A stretch of 64,000 nt of DNA from Rhodamnia argentea (taxonomy: Eukaryota > Streptophyta > Magnoliopsida > Myrtales > Myrtaceae). The stretch's first letter is position 1; the number at the start of each line of letters is the position of its first letter. Positions 1 through 12,239 of this stretch are shown one piece after another. A model generated the notes under the pieces. The model did no database searches, was not told the DNA's origin, and saw only the letters and a program-made list of their open reading frames with translations. Both the position numbers and the translations under genes were made by a program. The DNA is taken from NCBI RefSeq assembly GCF_020921035.1, contig NC_063151.1, forward strand, positions 6,386,001 through 6,450,000. The letters run 5' to 3'.

Positions 1-579
1 CAGGCATTAGGAACTGAAGAATCCCATTTTAATTTCCATATACCGATACATTATAAGGACAGCAAAGTCAGAAATGAAACTGCTAATCTCGCCGAGACAG
101 ATTAATCCAATTCTCTAAAAACCAGACCATGCCCCCAAAAGCATGGTCTCGCAAACGCTACCCATCTCTAGGAGTCCATAGGGAACACGGTTAGATTAGT
201 CGCGTCCCCGAAGAAACCTTAACACCTGATACATGAAATGTAGAAATCGGAGTTTCCTAAACTCCGAATTCTGTATTGGAGATGAAACTAGTTGCAAAGG
301 CAATAAACTACAAGTACAAAGAAAGCAAATGAACATTCCTAATCACATAATTGATTTTCAACAAAAAGGGGAGCAGGAAGTCCGATATACCAAAACATCT
401 CGATCAATTTAACAACGAGGGGGTACAATAATCAAATGGCATGCCGAACAAAACACCTCGAGTTGATTTATCCAATGAAACATCCCAATTGGCATGCTAA
501 ACAAAACGCCTGAGTGATCGGGGTGACCGACAATTGAGAGACACCAAACTGTCACATTTTGATAGGATTTATTTCATGC
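1..579. other. Intergenic, no feature recognised
   Basis: I see no open reading frame of gene quality, no RNA gene and no clear repeat boundary here. It lies beyond the 3' end of the minus-strand UBC gene and left of the transposon at 588. Confidence 0.5.
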
Positions 580-587
580 GGTCCAAA

Positions 588-1668
588 TCTAAGTAGCATC
601 GATACGGACACGCGATATGCGACACGACACGATACGACACGTCATTTTCAAAAAATAGGAATTTCCGACACGTTAGGACACGTTGTATATTAAATATATA
701 TTTTTATATATACAAAGATAATTTATTGTTTTTATGACATTTTATAAAAATAGATAATTTATAAAAAAAAAAAAATTAAATTTCTATCGTGATTCATCCC
801 GTAATTTAAGCTCAGCCAACCAAGGAAAAGAAGAAGATAAAATGAAAAATGAAAAATGAATCACTCGACCGAAAGGTGATCCCGGAAATGTCTTGATGAG
901 ACACAGACTGAACTCTCTGTCTCTCTCTCTCTCTCTCTCTCCTGTCATCTTTCGTCTTCCCCACGCTAATGCCTCTCTCATCTTTCATCTTCTCATCTTG
1001 CGTTGTCCCAACGATCTCTCTCCTCTCTCTGATTTTGTGCCGCCCCCCCCCCTCCCCACTCTCTTTTTACTCAGAGTTTTACTCCCTTTTTACTCCCCAT
1101 TTTCGGAAAAATTTTGGAAAAAGATCGTCCTCTTTTACTTTTTGGAAAAAGATCGTCCCCCCTCCCCCAACTCTCTCTTTACTTTTGGAAAAGGATCGTC
1201 CCCTCGTTTCCCACGCTAACACTCTCTCTCCTCGCTCATCTTCTCATCTCATCCTGTGTCTTCCCAGCGCTCTCTCTCATCTTGCGTCACCCCCCTCCTC
1301 TCTGTCTCGCGAAGCAAGCGACGGCGACGACGACCTCCGTGATTTTAGCTGCCTCGTCTCCCCTCCGGCCTTCGCTCTCTGCTCGCTCTGGCGCTAGCTC
1401 GCTTTCTACTCGTCGCTGCCTCTGCTTCTACCTACTACAACTCTGCACTCTGTCTTCTACTCCAGATCCGCGCTTTCCCCGCACTCCTTCCTCACCGACT
1501 TGCGATCGCCAGCTCTCTCCGTCATCTGTCTCATGGCTCTAGATTTGCACTTTTCATGCCCTCCTTCCTCTCCGACTCGCGTGTCCCCGAGCGTGTCGGA
1601 TGCGTGTCCCTCTCCGATACGTGTCCGACACTGACGCGGTTGCCTTTTTCACGTGTCGGTGCTTCAGA
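588..1668. mobile_element. 1.08-kb non-autonomous TIR transposon with 8-bp target-site duplication
   Basis: The octamer GGTCCAAA occurs immediately outside both ends, at 580-587 and 1669-1676. The ends are imperfect inverted repeats: the left begins TCTAAGTAGCATCGATACGG and the right, read inward on the other strand, begins TCTGAAGCACCGACACGTG. Both subterminal regions are packed with GACACG/CGTGTC motifs in opposite orientation. The interior holds a CT-dinucleotide run (about 919-941), pyrimidine-rich sequence and several copies of a GGAAAAAGATCGTCC-like motif. The ORFs inside are low complexity and no transposase is visible. An 8-bp duplication fits the hAT superfamily, but the terminal bases are not classical hAT, so the superfamily is left open. 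Confidence 0.75.
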
Positions 1669-1676
1669 GGTCCAAA

Positions 1677-2034
1677 CTCTTTTACCGCTAATACCACAGT
1701 AACATCAGAAACATAAAGGATTAATAGCAGTCGCGACCCCAGTCCAGGGAAAGAAATAGCATGGGCTGGGCAAAGCTATCAAACAGCACAATAATTTAGA
1801 AGCGATAGGGAGGATTAATGAGCAGCATCCCAGCAACGGCGGAACAGAACATCTTCTATATATATGTTATCATCAAAGGTGAATTCTATAACTCGTCCAT
1901 ATCTACACCTATGTACATTATCCAAAATCATCCGCAAAAAACATCCAGCAGGTTACTGATCCCTATTCAAGAAGAACCTTAATCTGTGTTGCTATCGAAA
2001 AAAGTTGGTCTCAATCAAGAAGTTATTTGGATAT
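1677..2034. other. 3' flank / probable 3' UTR of the UBC gene
   Basis: This AT-rich sequence lies directly downstream of the TGA at 2037-2035 of the minus-strand UBC gene. It probably contains that gene's 3' UTR and polyadenylation site. No other feature is seen. Confidence 0.5.
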
Positions 2035-5000
2035 TCACTTCATCGCCGGAGCTGGAGCTGGAGCTGGAGCCGGAGGCATAAATTTCTCCAAGTCCTTGAC
2101 CCCGAGTCTACTGAAATCTTTCACCAGGATGCGAATATACGAAGACACGGTTTCCTTAAAGGCACGGGAGGTGGTGCGGGAGCCGCTCCTATGATCTGCA
2201 TCGACATCTTGTATACCACCTTTAAGGAGGCATCCAACCTGAGCACCTTCTACGTATGCTTTACAAGCCATCAGAATGTCTGGAGCGCACTTGAAGAAAT
2301 GACCCACAATAAGGTCCTCGAAATGCTGCAGCCAGAAATGAGAATCATAATGCAGCTAGATTTAAGAGGGTCGCATGCATCTCATCGTTAGCCAAAAGAA
2401 TGTCTAGAATCCTAATACAAAATCCAAAGACCCACTCAATACGAATCGCTAAAGATTTTGCATTTCAACGCAAAAATATGAAAAAGGAACAGGGAATAAA
2501 TGCAGAACATCAAAATAACATCAGACGAACTTAAACATGCAAAAGATTTCAGGGTTATCCAACTCCAAAATTTCTTCCAAAATTTAGTAGACTTCAGAGA
2601 AGAAATTGGGGAAGGGACTCCCAGGATTGTTTGACCAGATAAATAGCTTGCCTACTTTGGAAGTTAGTGGAGTTAGAAACCGAATTACCCAATGCCTTTA
2701 TCGCAAACTAACACCAATAGCTGTAGAACTGCAAAAAGAACCAGCAAACATCCCCAATATCACTCCACAGTCATCTTCAACTTGACCTTTTATTAGTTCG
2801 TTAAAACACCAGAGTAAGAGATATTTCAGAAAAAGCAAGACCTGCTGCATCTCTAGATTAAACTTCTTACGAGAAAATAGAAACAAGACTCCACAGCAAG
2901 ATGCCCCTTGCAGCCAAGAAAGGGAAAACTAGTATACAACCCGATATTGCTAAATGAAAGATGCCAACTAACTTGAATAAACCATCAAGCACCTAACCAT
3001 GATTGAAAAAAGAACGAATGCTACATTGCTGAAGGCACTTCAATTAGTCTGCTACGAGAAGAAATATGGTGTAGTATTCGATAAATTCAAATATACACCT
3101 AAAGGTTTGTCCAACAACATTTTAACCTATTGCTCTTCTTTAAAGGAAAAAAAGAAAAAAGAAAAAAAAAACCACTCCCCATACTCATCAAGAAATCTGA
3201 TTTCTAAACCGCAGATGTTGAGGATCACTCCCAACAGTCCATAACCACAAAACCACGCAATTATAACCAGTTGTTTCCATCTATATGTTTTCTCATTTGA
3301 AGAAGACACATGCAGGAATCTTACCATGTCATCTGTCTTATTAAGTTGGTGGCCAAAAAACAAAGGCTTTGCCACTGCAAAATCGCTGGCTTCAGCCTCT
3401 AATGGTGACAAAAACAATAAAGACAATGTAACTACTGCTATCAGGCAGATATGCCTTCGCACATCAAAGGTCTAACGCAAGATCATTTCATTAGAAAAGC
3501 ACACCAAAAACAGTATGGTGCCAAATAAACTCGAGGACTCACATGCAGACTTCCTCACCATATACAACTTGGAATTTCATAGACCTAGAAGTCAAGCAAT
3601 TTAAACAAACACCGTGTTACAGAAATATTATCATGAAACTTTGGCAACTCCCAACATCATATTTGGAAATCCACAATGATAGAAGTAAACAAGTACCATA
3701 TTTGGGCCCTGTAGTCAAACACAAATCTGCGGAATATGCAAATAAACAAGTATTACCTTAGGAGGTTTCTTCAATGTATAGGTCATTGTTCTCAGGGAAA
3801 GGATGAATGTATCTTCATTATATCTCATGGATGTCGTTTCTCCCTGATCTGTGTTCATTGTCCTCTCATATCCAGGCTCATTAAAATAGGGTTTTGAGTT
3901 TAATATAAGCCCCTGTATGGATACCAGAACTTGCAGTGCGGTAGAAACGCCAGGAAGCCACCTCTCATTCTTGTGATGACCAGACCAAGTGCCCAGGAGG
4001 CTGAGGCACACCTTGCCGCAGTTATACAGATTTGGATTGATGCGAAGCCCACCAGAATGATAGTAAACTTTCTGAAATTGAGATCCTTAGAATCAGTGCA
4101 CAGTACACACGAAACAATTGCATAAATATATAACGATTCATTCAAACACATACTGGAGGTACATTAGGATAACCGGAAGGAAAGGAAACATCAAAGAAGA
4201 AAAGACCGTCATGGTAAGGGGTGCCTTCAGCTCCAATGATGACAGCCCTCAAGAGATCCATTCGTGTTTCATAAACCCTTACAAAAATGGTATCTGTGAA
4301 GGTAATAACATGCAAGGAAAAGAGTCAGAACATGGCCTCCACTGCTGCTAAGGCAGCTAAAAGCCAATAAGTCCCATATAGTTTACCCACCTTCATTCTT
4401 TTTTCCTTTGTTTGATAAGTCACACAGAGAACTTTGTTAAAACTATTCAGGTATATCAGTTCCCCAACTTACAACTTACATTTTTACCATAGGCTTGGCC
4501 TTTGCCAAAAGTAAATATAGAAGATGCTAATCGATATTATGCTCAATCATGAAAATAATATGAGCATCAAGAACATTGAGGATATTTATTTTAGAGAGTC
4601 TTCACCCTCAAAGGGACAACTAACCACAAAGATCCCAAGAAAGAGGCAATCACAACAGTGAGAGGCACAAACCCAAACCTGGCAAATCCTTCTCAAGAAT
4701 CTTCCACTCCTCCTGTATTCTCTTCGCCCAGTTCTTCGAAGGCTGTGAGGCTGATGGAGTTAGAGAACTGTATGACTTACAAAATTTCATCAAAAGAGGT
4801 ACTGAAAATATTTTTTAGAGTACTCACTTGCTTTGCTCCACAACTATCACTTTTATAATGATGATCAGAAAAATCTTGAACAGTGTCGAATTGTTTAAAA
4901 AGCTTGAACTTTCTCATAACATCCTCTTCAACACCATTACCTTGAACTTCTGTCAAATTATCAGGCCACTTGCCGTCTTCCTCTTCCGCCGGAAGAATAT

Positions 5001-8000
5001 GTACAGTGGGATGCAAAGGTGACACATAACTAGAATAAGCAGAATGATGTTTATACGATTGACCCTTGATATTCTTAGGATGGCCCAACACCCATGAGCT
5101 AAATGCTTCTGATCCAGGAGTAGGGGTGTGCGTGCCTGCTTGAACTGGAAATGCAGGGCCAAAAGAAAAGCCACCACCGGGATTGTTTCCACTGTTGTTG
5201 ATAACTTCGCCCCATAGAGGAGCCTCAACTCCAGGAGGAGGCTTTATAAGATCAAATTTATTTACAGCACTGGGTTTAGAAGAACTGCCGGATGCATCTG
5301 GTGTCTTCTTATTTCGAAAAGGCTCAAAAAAGCGCCGAGGCTTAAACGATTCCAATCCAAATGCAAAGCTCTTGGAATTGCCACTACGTTGTGAAGAAGC
5401 ACGATTCTTTTTACTTTGGCCAGCCTGTGTGAATAAATAAGGGGTTGATGTATCCATCAAAGTAGGATGACTTGCTGCATCGACGAGGCCTGACAGACCA
5501 TGGCTACTAACTGAAGTATGGTTCGCCTGAGTTTGCACAGGCTCCGTCAAGCCAGTATGCTCCATCTCCTGGAGGTTCAATGAGGCCTCAGTATTTATCA
5601 GAGAGCTTGAACCATTCGCACTACTTCCACCACCAGCCTCATTTTTATACTTGGGGAGATCCGACAACCAAGGTATAGGTGCTTCCACACCTGGAGGTAT
5701 ATCCATGTTATCAAAATGAGCTTGTAGTGTATCGTATTGATCAACATCCAGTACATCTTCAAAAATGTCCATGTAGTCTTCGTCATAAGGAGATGGATCA
5801 TAAATTTGGCCATCCAGATGTACAAAGGCATGTGAATCCTGTGCTAAACCGTCAAGTGGAATGCCCCCGTTAATTGATCCATCAGCACTACCATTGACAC
5901 CATCATCCTGTTGAATCAAATATTAAATGAAACAGAGACATAAGCCAAAGAATTTTTACAGACATCGAGCTTTCGGAAGGGTCAATTTCACAATTGACTA
6001 AATAAAATTATCACTTAGGATCCCCCAATCACTAAGCTTTAAGATATTCTGAGAATATCACTCAAGTTCATTATTTCATTCTAATCATTGCATCCAGCTT
6101 TACTGAGTTTCAAATGACGAACACAAGGCATAATCTTGGACTGAACAAGGCATTCATGTGTTGATGAGGCAAACTTAAGCCCTAAGAACAAAAAGTAAGT
6201 CACAGCCACCCAAATCCACCTGCCAACTGTAGATCGGTGTTGGGGTACTGTCAAAGGAGATCAAGTCTGATTAACAACCAGATTTAGGGAAGATTTGGTC
6301 CAAACCTTTGTCCATTTGGTATAGAAATGAAATATGAAGTCCGTGGACTAATAGGATCAAATTAAAATTCAGCAATCAATCCAAGTGAGAACTGAACAGT
6401 TCAATAACCCAAACTGCAATTTGACAGAGGCAGAAAGAAAACAATTTCATATGCTATAGAAAGAGTAAGAAACTAAATGACAAGAATCACGTACCCCTAT
6501 TTGACCATTGCAGTAATCATCAACATCGATCACTGCTTTGCCTTTCCTCATCGCATCAACTTTTTTATCAATGACCATAAGATCAGCACAATCATCATCA
6601 TTGTCAATATCAATTACTTCATGGAAAACGACCTGCACAGCGGTTTATGCAAGTGTAATATGTCCATACTTAAAGATAAGAGCAGCATAAAATAGCAGTA
6701 CAAAAAAAAAAGCTGCCATAAAAAGCTGCCATAAATACTATGTTACTAGAAAGACAAGCAACTTAATGTTGTTTTAAAAAGAGTGACCAAGTACCCCTAG
6801 TAAGTTTCTTCGAGCAGCTTCAATATAGAAAGATAACTGGATAGATGCAACTTCATTGACATAAAGGATTTAAGGTGAAGCACTTTAATACTTCGATAAA
6901 ATGAGGCAGCCATGTTACAGGAGCTAGAGCCTAATGCACATCATTAAATGACAAAATCTTGGTTGTAATTCCTTTCTGACAAGCTTCACAGCTTTCTTAC
7001 AAATGTATATATCAATAGTGCCATGGGAGTGTCGCATGTTGGAAAGATGATGCTTCCTGCGTTTGGCTTTATGTTAGAAAACATAAGAAAAAAATGTTCC
7101 CTTTGCCTAGAAGTCACACTAAACCTCACTTTGGTTTAAAAGGATAAACAATTCGTTTCGATGGAAACTTAAATAACAAGTATTTAGGTCTATGCATTCA
7201 CCGACATGCTGCTTATATTGACCCACAGATATTAATCGACAATTTGATTAACCCTCCCCATTCCCAGGCTAAGTGTAAGACCTTGGTACTCAAAGATATT
7301 CAACATCTCAATCCAATTTCAAGAATAGGCGTAAGTACAAAGGAAATCACATGATCAAAGGAAAACGAACTTCAAATAGTCCAGCAGATAAAATAATAGC
7401 CAGAGTTATTTCCCATAAAAATCTGAAGCAGGAAAAGCTCAATAGAAGTTTTCTTGAAGAGTTCTTGACGGGCTCGACAATTCCACGTCCCTGTTTATCT
7501 GATCTGGACAATAATCTGGTCACCACAAAGTGATTCACACCGAAAACTTTCCCAGTACTGAAATCTAGCATTTGATTGGACCCATTACATCAAGTTCCAC
7601 AACAAAGGCGAATACTGAGAAGGGCGGTTTCAAAGTTTAGACCCTACAACATAATCTCCACCTAACATCCATTCTACGTTGGAAGACCGAAAATTAACAT
7701 CTAGTATCCCTCAAAATATTGCTAACTCAAATTTTACTGAACAGGACATATACGGAACAAGGAACAAAGATGAACGCAAATTTCAAACAATGTCCAATAT
7801 ATGCTTAGACCACAAACCAAGAAACTGAAGAGAAAACAAGGTTTATCCAATGAACCACTCAATACCGATAATATAAGACTCCACAGCAACCGAAGCCAAA
7901 ACAAACGGCATCGAAATAGACAATCGAGTCAATCTCGATGATTAATGTGAATTCACACTCTTCTTTACTTTTTAACAGCATTTTATGAATCTCCTCTTTC

Positions 8001-8413
8001 CAAGGTGATGACTGATATCTTCCAGTGAGAAAACCCAAAATTACCAGACCCATATTTCAATCAACCAGGCATAAAAGAAACACAGATTGACGCAAATTTC
8101 GATCATTTTACAGCATCTAGTTCGTCCAGCAGCTGGAAAACAAGCTAGAGGGGAAAAACGAGGTTCCACTCTATGGTTGCGACCCCAGCCCGCTCGATAC
8201 AGGTCACACAACACTCTCGGAGTGTTAGAAGCGACCAAAATCGAGTAAAAGAACGACGATCAAGTGAATAATCCCGCTGATCGAAGCAAATTCACACTCT
8301 AAAGGACGAAAAGGAAAAGACTTTTTTCTCAATTTGAATCAAACCTCTTTTTGCTTAGGCTCCTTGGAGGAGCGACGAACGGGAGGCGCGATTTCGACGA
8401 CGTCGGAGTCCAT
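2035..8413 (-). CDS. Ubiquitin-conjugating enzyme E2, PFU / UBC25-26 type (7 exons, 698 aa)
   Basis: Exons on the minus strand: 8413-8345, 6632-6495, 5907-4828, 4742-4679, 4293-4154, 4071-3757 and 2325-2035. Every junction is GT-AG and the phases close to 698 codons plus stop. The long, low-complexity N-terminal half (about 430 residues) has an acidic patch in exon 2, two PPGVEAP motifs and a Ser-rich stretch. The E2 fold begins at KNWAKRIQEEWKILEKDLP and contains the motif GYPNVPP, followed by NLYNCGKVCLSLLGTW with the predicted catalytic cysteine at residue 519. The C-terminus is a helical extension ending in a Pro-Ala repeat. The family (large plant E2s, annotated as UBC25/26, E2 38 or PFU) transfers ubiquitin from E1 to substrates or E3s. 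Specific substrates cannot be read here. The start is the first ATG in frame with the conserved MDSDVVEIAPP-like N-terminus; the in-frame reading upstream lies in the GA-rich leader. Confidence 0.9.
3325..3471 (-). other. Possible in-frame cassette exon inside UBC intron 6
   Basis: Within the last UBC intron there is a 147-nt open stretch bounded by an acceptor-like GCGTTAG and a donor-like ATG|GTAAGA. It reads 49 codons without a stop and is in phase 0 with both neighbouring exons. The translation has a hydrophobic segment (CLIAVVTLSLLFL) followed by LEAEASD, like a signal peptide or membrane anchor. It has no ATG of its own, since the frame opens with GTG. Inclusion would place a membrane-like segment inside the E2 domain, so it may only be a chance open frame. 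I do not recognise it. Confidence 0.2.
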
Positions 8414-9164
8414 GAACGCACCTGGCCTCGAGAACGCTCGCTTCCTGTTCGGGCAGACACAGAGAGAGAGACAGAGACAGACGAAATTGATCAGACACTG
8501 AAGCGAGCGAGAGTGTCTGTGGGTGTGTGCGCGCGCTTGCTGGCGTGCGGGTGTTAGATTAGCGCAGAGAGAAAGAGAGAGACTTGGAATTGTGGGGAAT
8601 GAGGGCATCAAGCGGCGGCGGCTGCATGAACGGCTCGGCGATCGGCGGCCCGACTGGGCGGAGAGGGGGCGGCGCCGCGGAGGGAGAGGGGAGGCTCGGC
8701 TCGCCCACGAAGCGTCTTCAAGGAAATTTGATTCGGGGAATAATTCCGTTCCAGAGTCTAGAGAGAGAGAGAGAGAGAGAGAGAGGGTGAGAGGCTTTTC
8801 GGCTTCGCGCGTGTTCGGGTCGTTTGGGTTTTCGGAGAGGAGAGGAGAGGAGAGAAGAGAAGAGAGATCAAAGAGAGAAGAAAGACTCCCCGAGTAGAGA
8901 GAGAGACTCCCAATTTTTGCTGAAACCCACTGCGCCTCTCTCCCCCAATCTGTATTTCGCTCTGCTTCCTGGTTTTGTAGGGCCCCGATCGCCTGCGGTC
9001 GCGCCTACGCGAGTGACCCCTCCTGGAGCGGTCGATCGGAGTACATGGAGTCCCGCCCGAGCCGTCGATTTGGCGGACTCGGACGCACCTCGCTGTTGAC
9101 AAATTCGGTAAAGTTGTGCGGGTTTTCGTCAAAATTTTGATGGGATGAGGTGATCTTTTCCTGT
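8414..9164 (-). promoter_or_regulatory. 5' leader and proximal promoter region of the UBC gene
   Basis: The DNA upstream of the UBC ATG is purine-rich on the plus strand, so the minus-strand transcript leader would be pyrimidine-rich (CT). It contains a GA dinucleotide run at about 8760-8787 and GGAGA-type repeats at about 8835-8895. Such CT-rich leaders are common near plant transcription starts. No TATA box can be assigned confidently. Confidence 0.4.
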
Positions 9165-9171
9165 ACTAGCG

Positions 9172-9201
9172 TTTCCTTTTCCTTTTCCTTTTCCTTTTCC
9201 T
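9172..9201. repeat. Hexanucleotide microsatellite (CCTTTT)n
   Basis: About five tandem copies of CCTTTT are visible. The stretch from here to about 9560 is AT-rich with T homopolymer runs and no gene-like feature. Confidence 0.8.
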
Positions 9202-9564
9202 TAAAGGCACGTGGATTTTTTTTTATGGTCAGAAAGCCACGTGGATTTATTGGAAAGGATATCTTATTGCAGAAACATTTTTTTTATTTTTTTTTTTTTT
9301 TTTTTTTCTTACAATAACGTGATTGTCTATAAAATTTCTCGAGGAAGCAAAACTGTGGGGACACACGAATGTTCTAATTATAAGAATTTTTTTTATAATT
9401 TAGTGTTTAAGATATGATTACTCATATAAAATCAGGAGAAAATAAAAAAAATAACTCAAAATTTTTTTTCTTTTTTCCATTAAAAATTCTCTTTCGATAT
9501 TTTGTCCCTCGAAAAAATTAAAAGATAATTAAAGAAAGGAACCGTGCGTTGGGTGGGTTGCAGT

Positions 9565-12230
9565 TGCGCTCTGCTGTGGGTGAATGCAGTGGAGCGCGCC
9601 CCAGGCTTGGCAGCCAAGCTTTGTGATAATCCTATGTCATATGAATATACACCCATTTTCCGCTTATTTTTTTCTCTGCGGAAAATAAAAGGCGATGTGT
9701 ATCTCGCTTTGCCGACCGTCGGATGCGCTCGGCACCCTCGCTCACGCAAATCGCATCGACGGACGCAATTGCAACTGAAGGTGGGCCCCGGCGCGGGCTG
9801 ATCGAACGTTGAAAAAAAGGAAAAAGAAAATTGACCGAATTTTTTTTTTTTTCCCCACGCGAAGGAAAGGACTGTGGTGGGACCCGCCGAGGTTTTCGCA
9901 GAATACTATGAAGCTTTTCCCTTCTGGGAAAAAAACACAAATCTTTTTTTTTCCGAAGTATCCCCCGGTTTTTTCTCCAGAAAAGGGGTTTGATCCCGAT
10001 TTTCAAAAATCCGAAACGAAGCTGGGGAGGAAACACTCGCATGATTTCCCTTCAAATCTCCCTCCTCGACCAAATTCGCGTTGAGCCAAACAATCTCACA
10101 AGGAAATGTTGGCGTGATTTCTAAAGGATCGATTCGATCCTGTTTATTTTTCCGATCCGACGATCGGATATTGATCCAACCCCCTCGAAAGGAGATTAAA
10201 AAGTTTTACGATTCTAAATAGATGTCAATCCCTCGTTCAAATCGCGAGAATCTTGAATACGTCTGGGAGCATCAAACTGTCTTCAGTCTAGGAAGGGGAA
10301 GAAGGATTTCTCTGAATATGAAGGGGAATGCGGTGATTGTGATTTGGGGTTTTTGGATTGTTTTGATAGAGCCCCCGTCGTTTTTTCGTATTGGCACGTG
10401 GGAATGGTTCTTGCAAACTTTTCGGTTTTGGGTCAATGCAAAATTTAGAGGGCTGACATTGGAGTGACTCCAAGCCCATTTTTCCAGCTGAAAGACAAAC
10501 CTTAGGCCCAAAAAAGTGATTGGACGACATGAAGTTTTGGCCCATTAAGAGTTAAAGTTGAGATGAATTGTTAGAAATCTGGGATCCAGATTCATGGACA
10601 TGATAGCCAACCCAAACCCAATTTTTAGATTTGCTCCTACAGTTGAAATTTAGAAAGAAAAAAAATTCAGTATTATATGGGTGTAGCAGCCAATACTTCA
10701 AGATGACCACGAGATCAGTAAGTATATTGATCTTGTGCATCTGCATACACTCTTATAAATATGTGCGTGATTGAACGGTTGGCGTGATTGAACAGTTTGT
10801 GTTATATATTGATCTTGTGCATTTGCATACCCTCTTATAAATATGTTCTTTTAAGGGACATGATTGAACAGTTTGCATTATTACAAGGATGTCCAATGCC
10901 TCCATCTTATCCTTGAATTGAAGTCATAACTATTTAGTGAACGGAAAAATCCATTAGATAATGAACTGTTGGTTCTTTTTTAGTTTTCGATATATAGATA
11001 GTGAACGGCCTTTTTAAAACAAAACGAGTTCTTTCCCGTCACTTTGAATGGAAATGAAAAAGAAAAATATTGAATTGACTCCTTCAATCTCGATGATTAA
11101 AATGAAATAATAATAATATACTATTATTTCGGTGGAGCGGTTCTTTTATGCAAACTAAGCTTGTGATAGGACCGTGGAACATAATTAATTGAGTGGTAGA
11201 GTTGTGGAAACATCTCTTTCTTCCCTATTTTGGACATTAGCTCCACGGAACAATTCAATTCTATTACTTTTGCTATTATCAATAATATTTTATTACCTAA
11301 TTAAATTAACTGCTTTTTTAGTAGGTACACTTTCTCTTTGTGGTATTCCTCCACTTGACACCAAGCCCTTATTGTAGCCCGCTCTTCTGAATCAGCTGCT
11401 TTATTCTTGGTACCAACAATTAAAAATTGTTTTCCCCTACTAATAGCAGTTTCTAAATATCAAAAACTTATTACGCGAATGGTCGATTAGTGAGTATCAC
11501 ATCTCAGCCAATCAATCGGTCCATTGATCCATCTTGAATATATCCAAAGAAAAAAAGGGGTTTGTCTATTCTGTCCAAAAAAAGCCTTGTATCAAGTACT
11601 CTCTTTACATTGCAAACATGACATGTTGAACCTACCCCAACCTAAAAAGACCTATTTACCATCATGCAGGCTTGAAACCTGCATTAATAAAGTGAAATAT
11701 AATGATAAGGATGTGGCATGTTGAAAAGAAGGACGACAACCTGTTATTTTATGGATGACCGTGAGATGCGATTTGAAAACTCCAATACCAAAAGTGAATA
11801 TGTTGTAATTGTAAATTTCTAAAAGGGAAGAGGATATTCAATACGGAGAGAGGTTGCATTCGTAAGTTTCCCTTCGTAAAATATGTTTGTATTCAAATAC
11901 AAGTATATAATTGGAGTGTGAGCGACATAATGAAATTATGAGGAACAGTACTAGAAGGGAATCTCCCTCGATCTTTCTCTGTTGCACCAGCATGTTCATA
12001 TTTCACTCACTGCGCGAGAGTGATGAAGACCAGAGAAAAGGAAGACATTGTTCAAACCACTGGACTTGGGAGATCTTATCTGTACTTATTGATCCCACTA
12101 GTCCTAAATTGCCATGCTTAGTCTCCAGCCTGTGGTCTCTATTGGCAAATGAATCACATCACGAGAAAAGAAAAGCTTTGCCTCCATTGCTTTTTAGAAC
12201 CAATCGCCATCGAAAATAAAGCTTTTCCCA
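9565..12230. other. Unit A, left non-coding part
   Basis: No intact gene is seen. The stretch matches 18278-20290 in unit B apart from the 678-bp plastid-containing block. An imperfect tandem repeat of about 85 bp around ATTGATCTTGTGCAT lies at about 10720-10890. The ORFs here are short and not conserved in frame between the two copies, which argues against coding. Confidence 0.6.
11300..11455. pseudogene. Plastid-DNA insertion: ndhF-like and rps2-like fragments
   Basis: On the plus strand, about 11303-11357 translates to [16 protein letters not shown], the conserved motif of the plastid NADH dehydrogenase subunit NdhF. Directly beside it, on the minus strand (about 11450-11365), the translation [16 protein letters not shown] matches plastid ribosomal protein S2. 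These two genes are not adjacent in plastid genomes in this arrangement, so the insertion is a rearranged mosaic. Neither fragment can encode a functional protein. The fragments sit in the 678-bp block missing from unit B. Confidence 0.75.
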
Positions 12231-12239
12231 TTTCGGGCA

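Noticed and set aside
784-1542. Several overlapping plus- and minus-strand reading frames
   Set aside because: They are CT-rich low-complexity translations (Leu/Ser/Pro/Arg runs) inside the transposon at 588-1668, with no protein-like pattern.
8339-8611. Longer N-terminal extension of the UBC protein from an upstream start
   Set aside because: The extra residues come from the CT-rich leader and are low complexity; the internal ATG at 8413 begins the family-like N-terminus.
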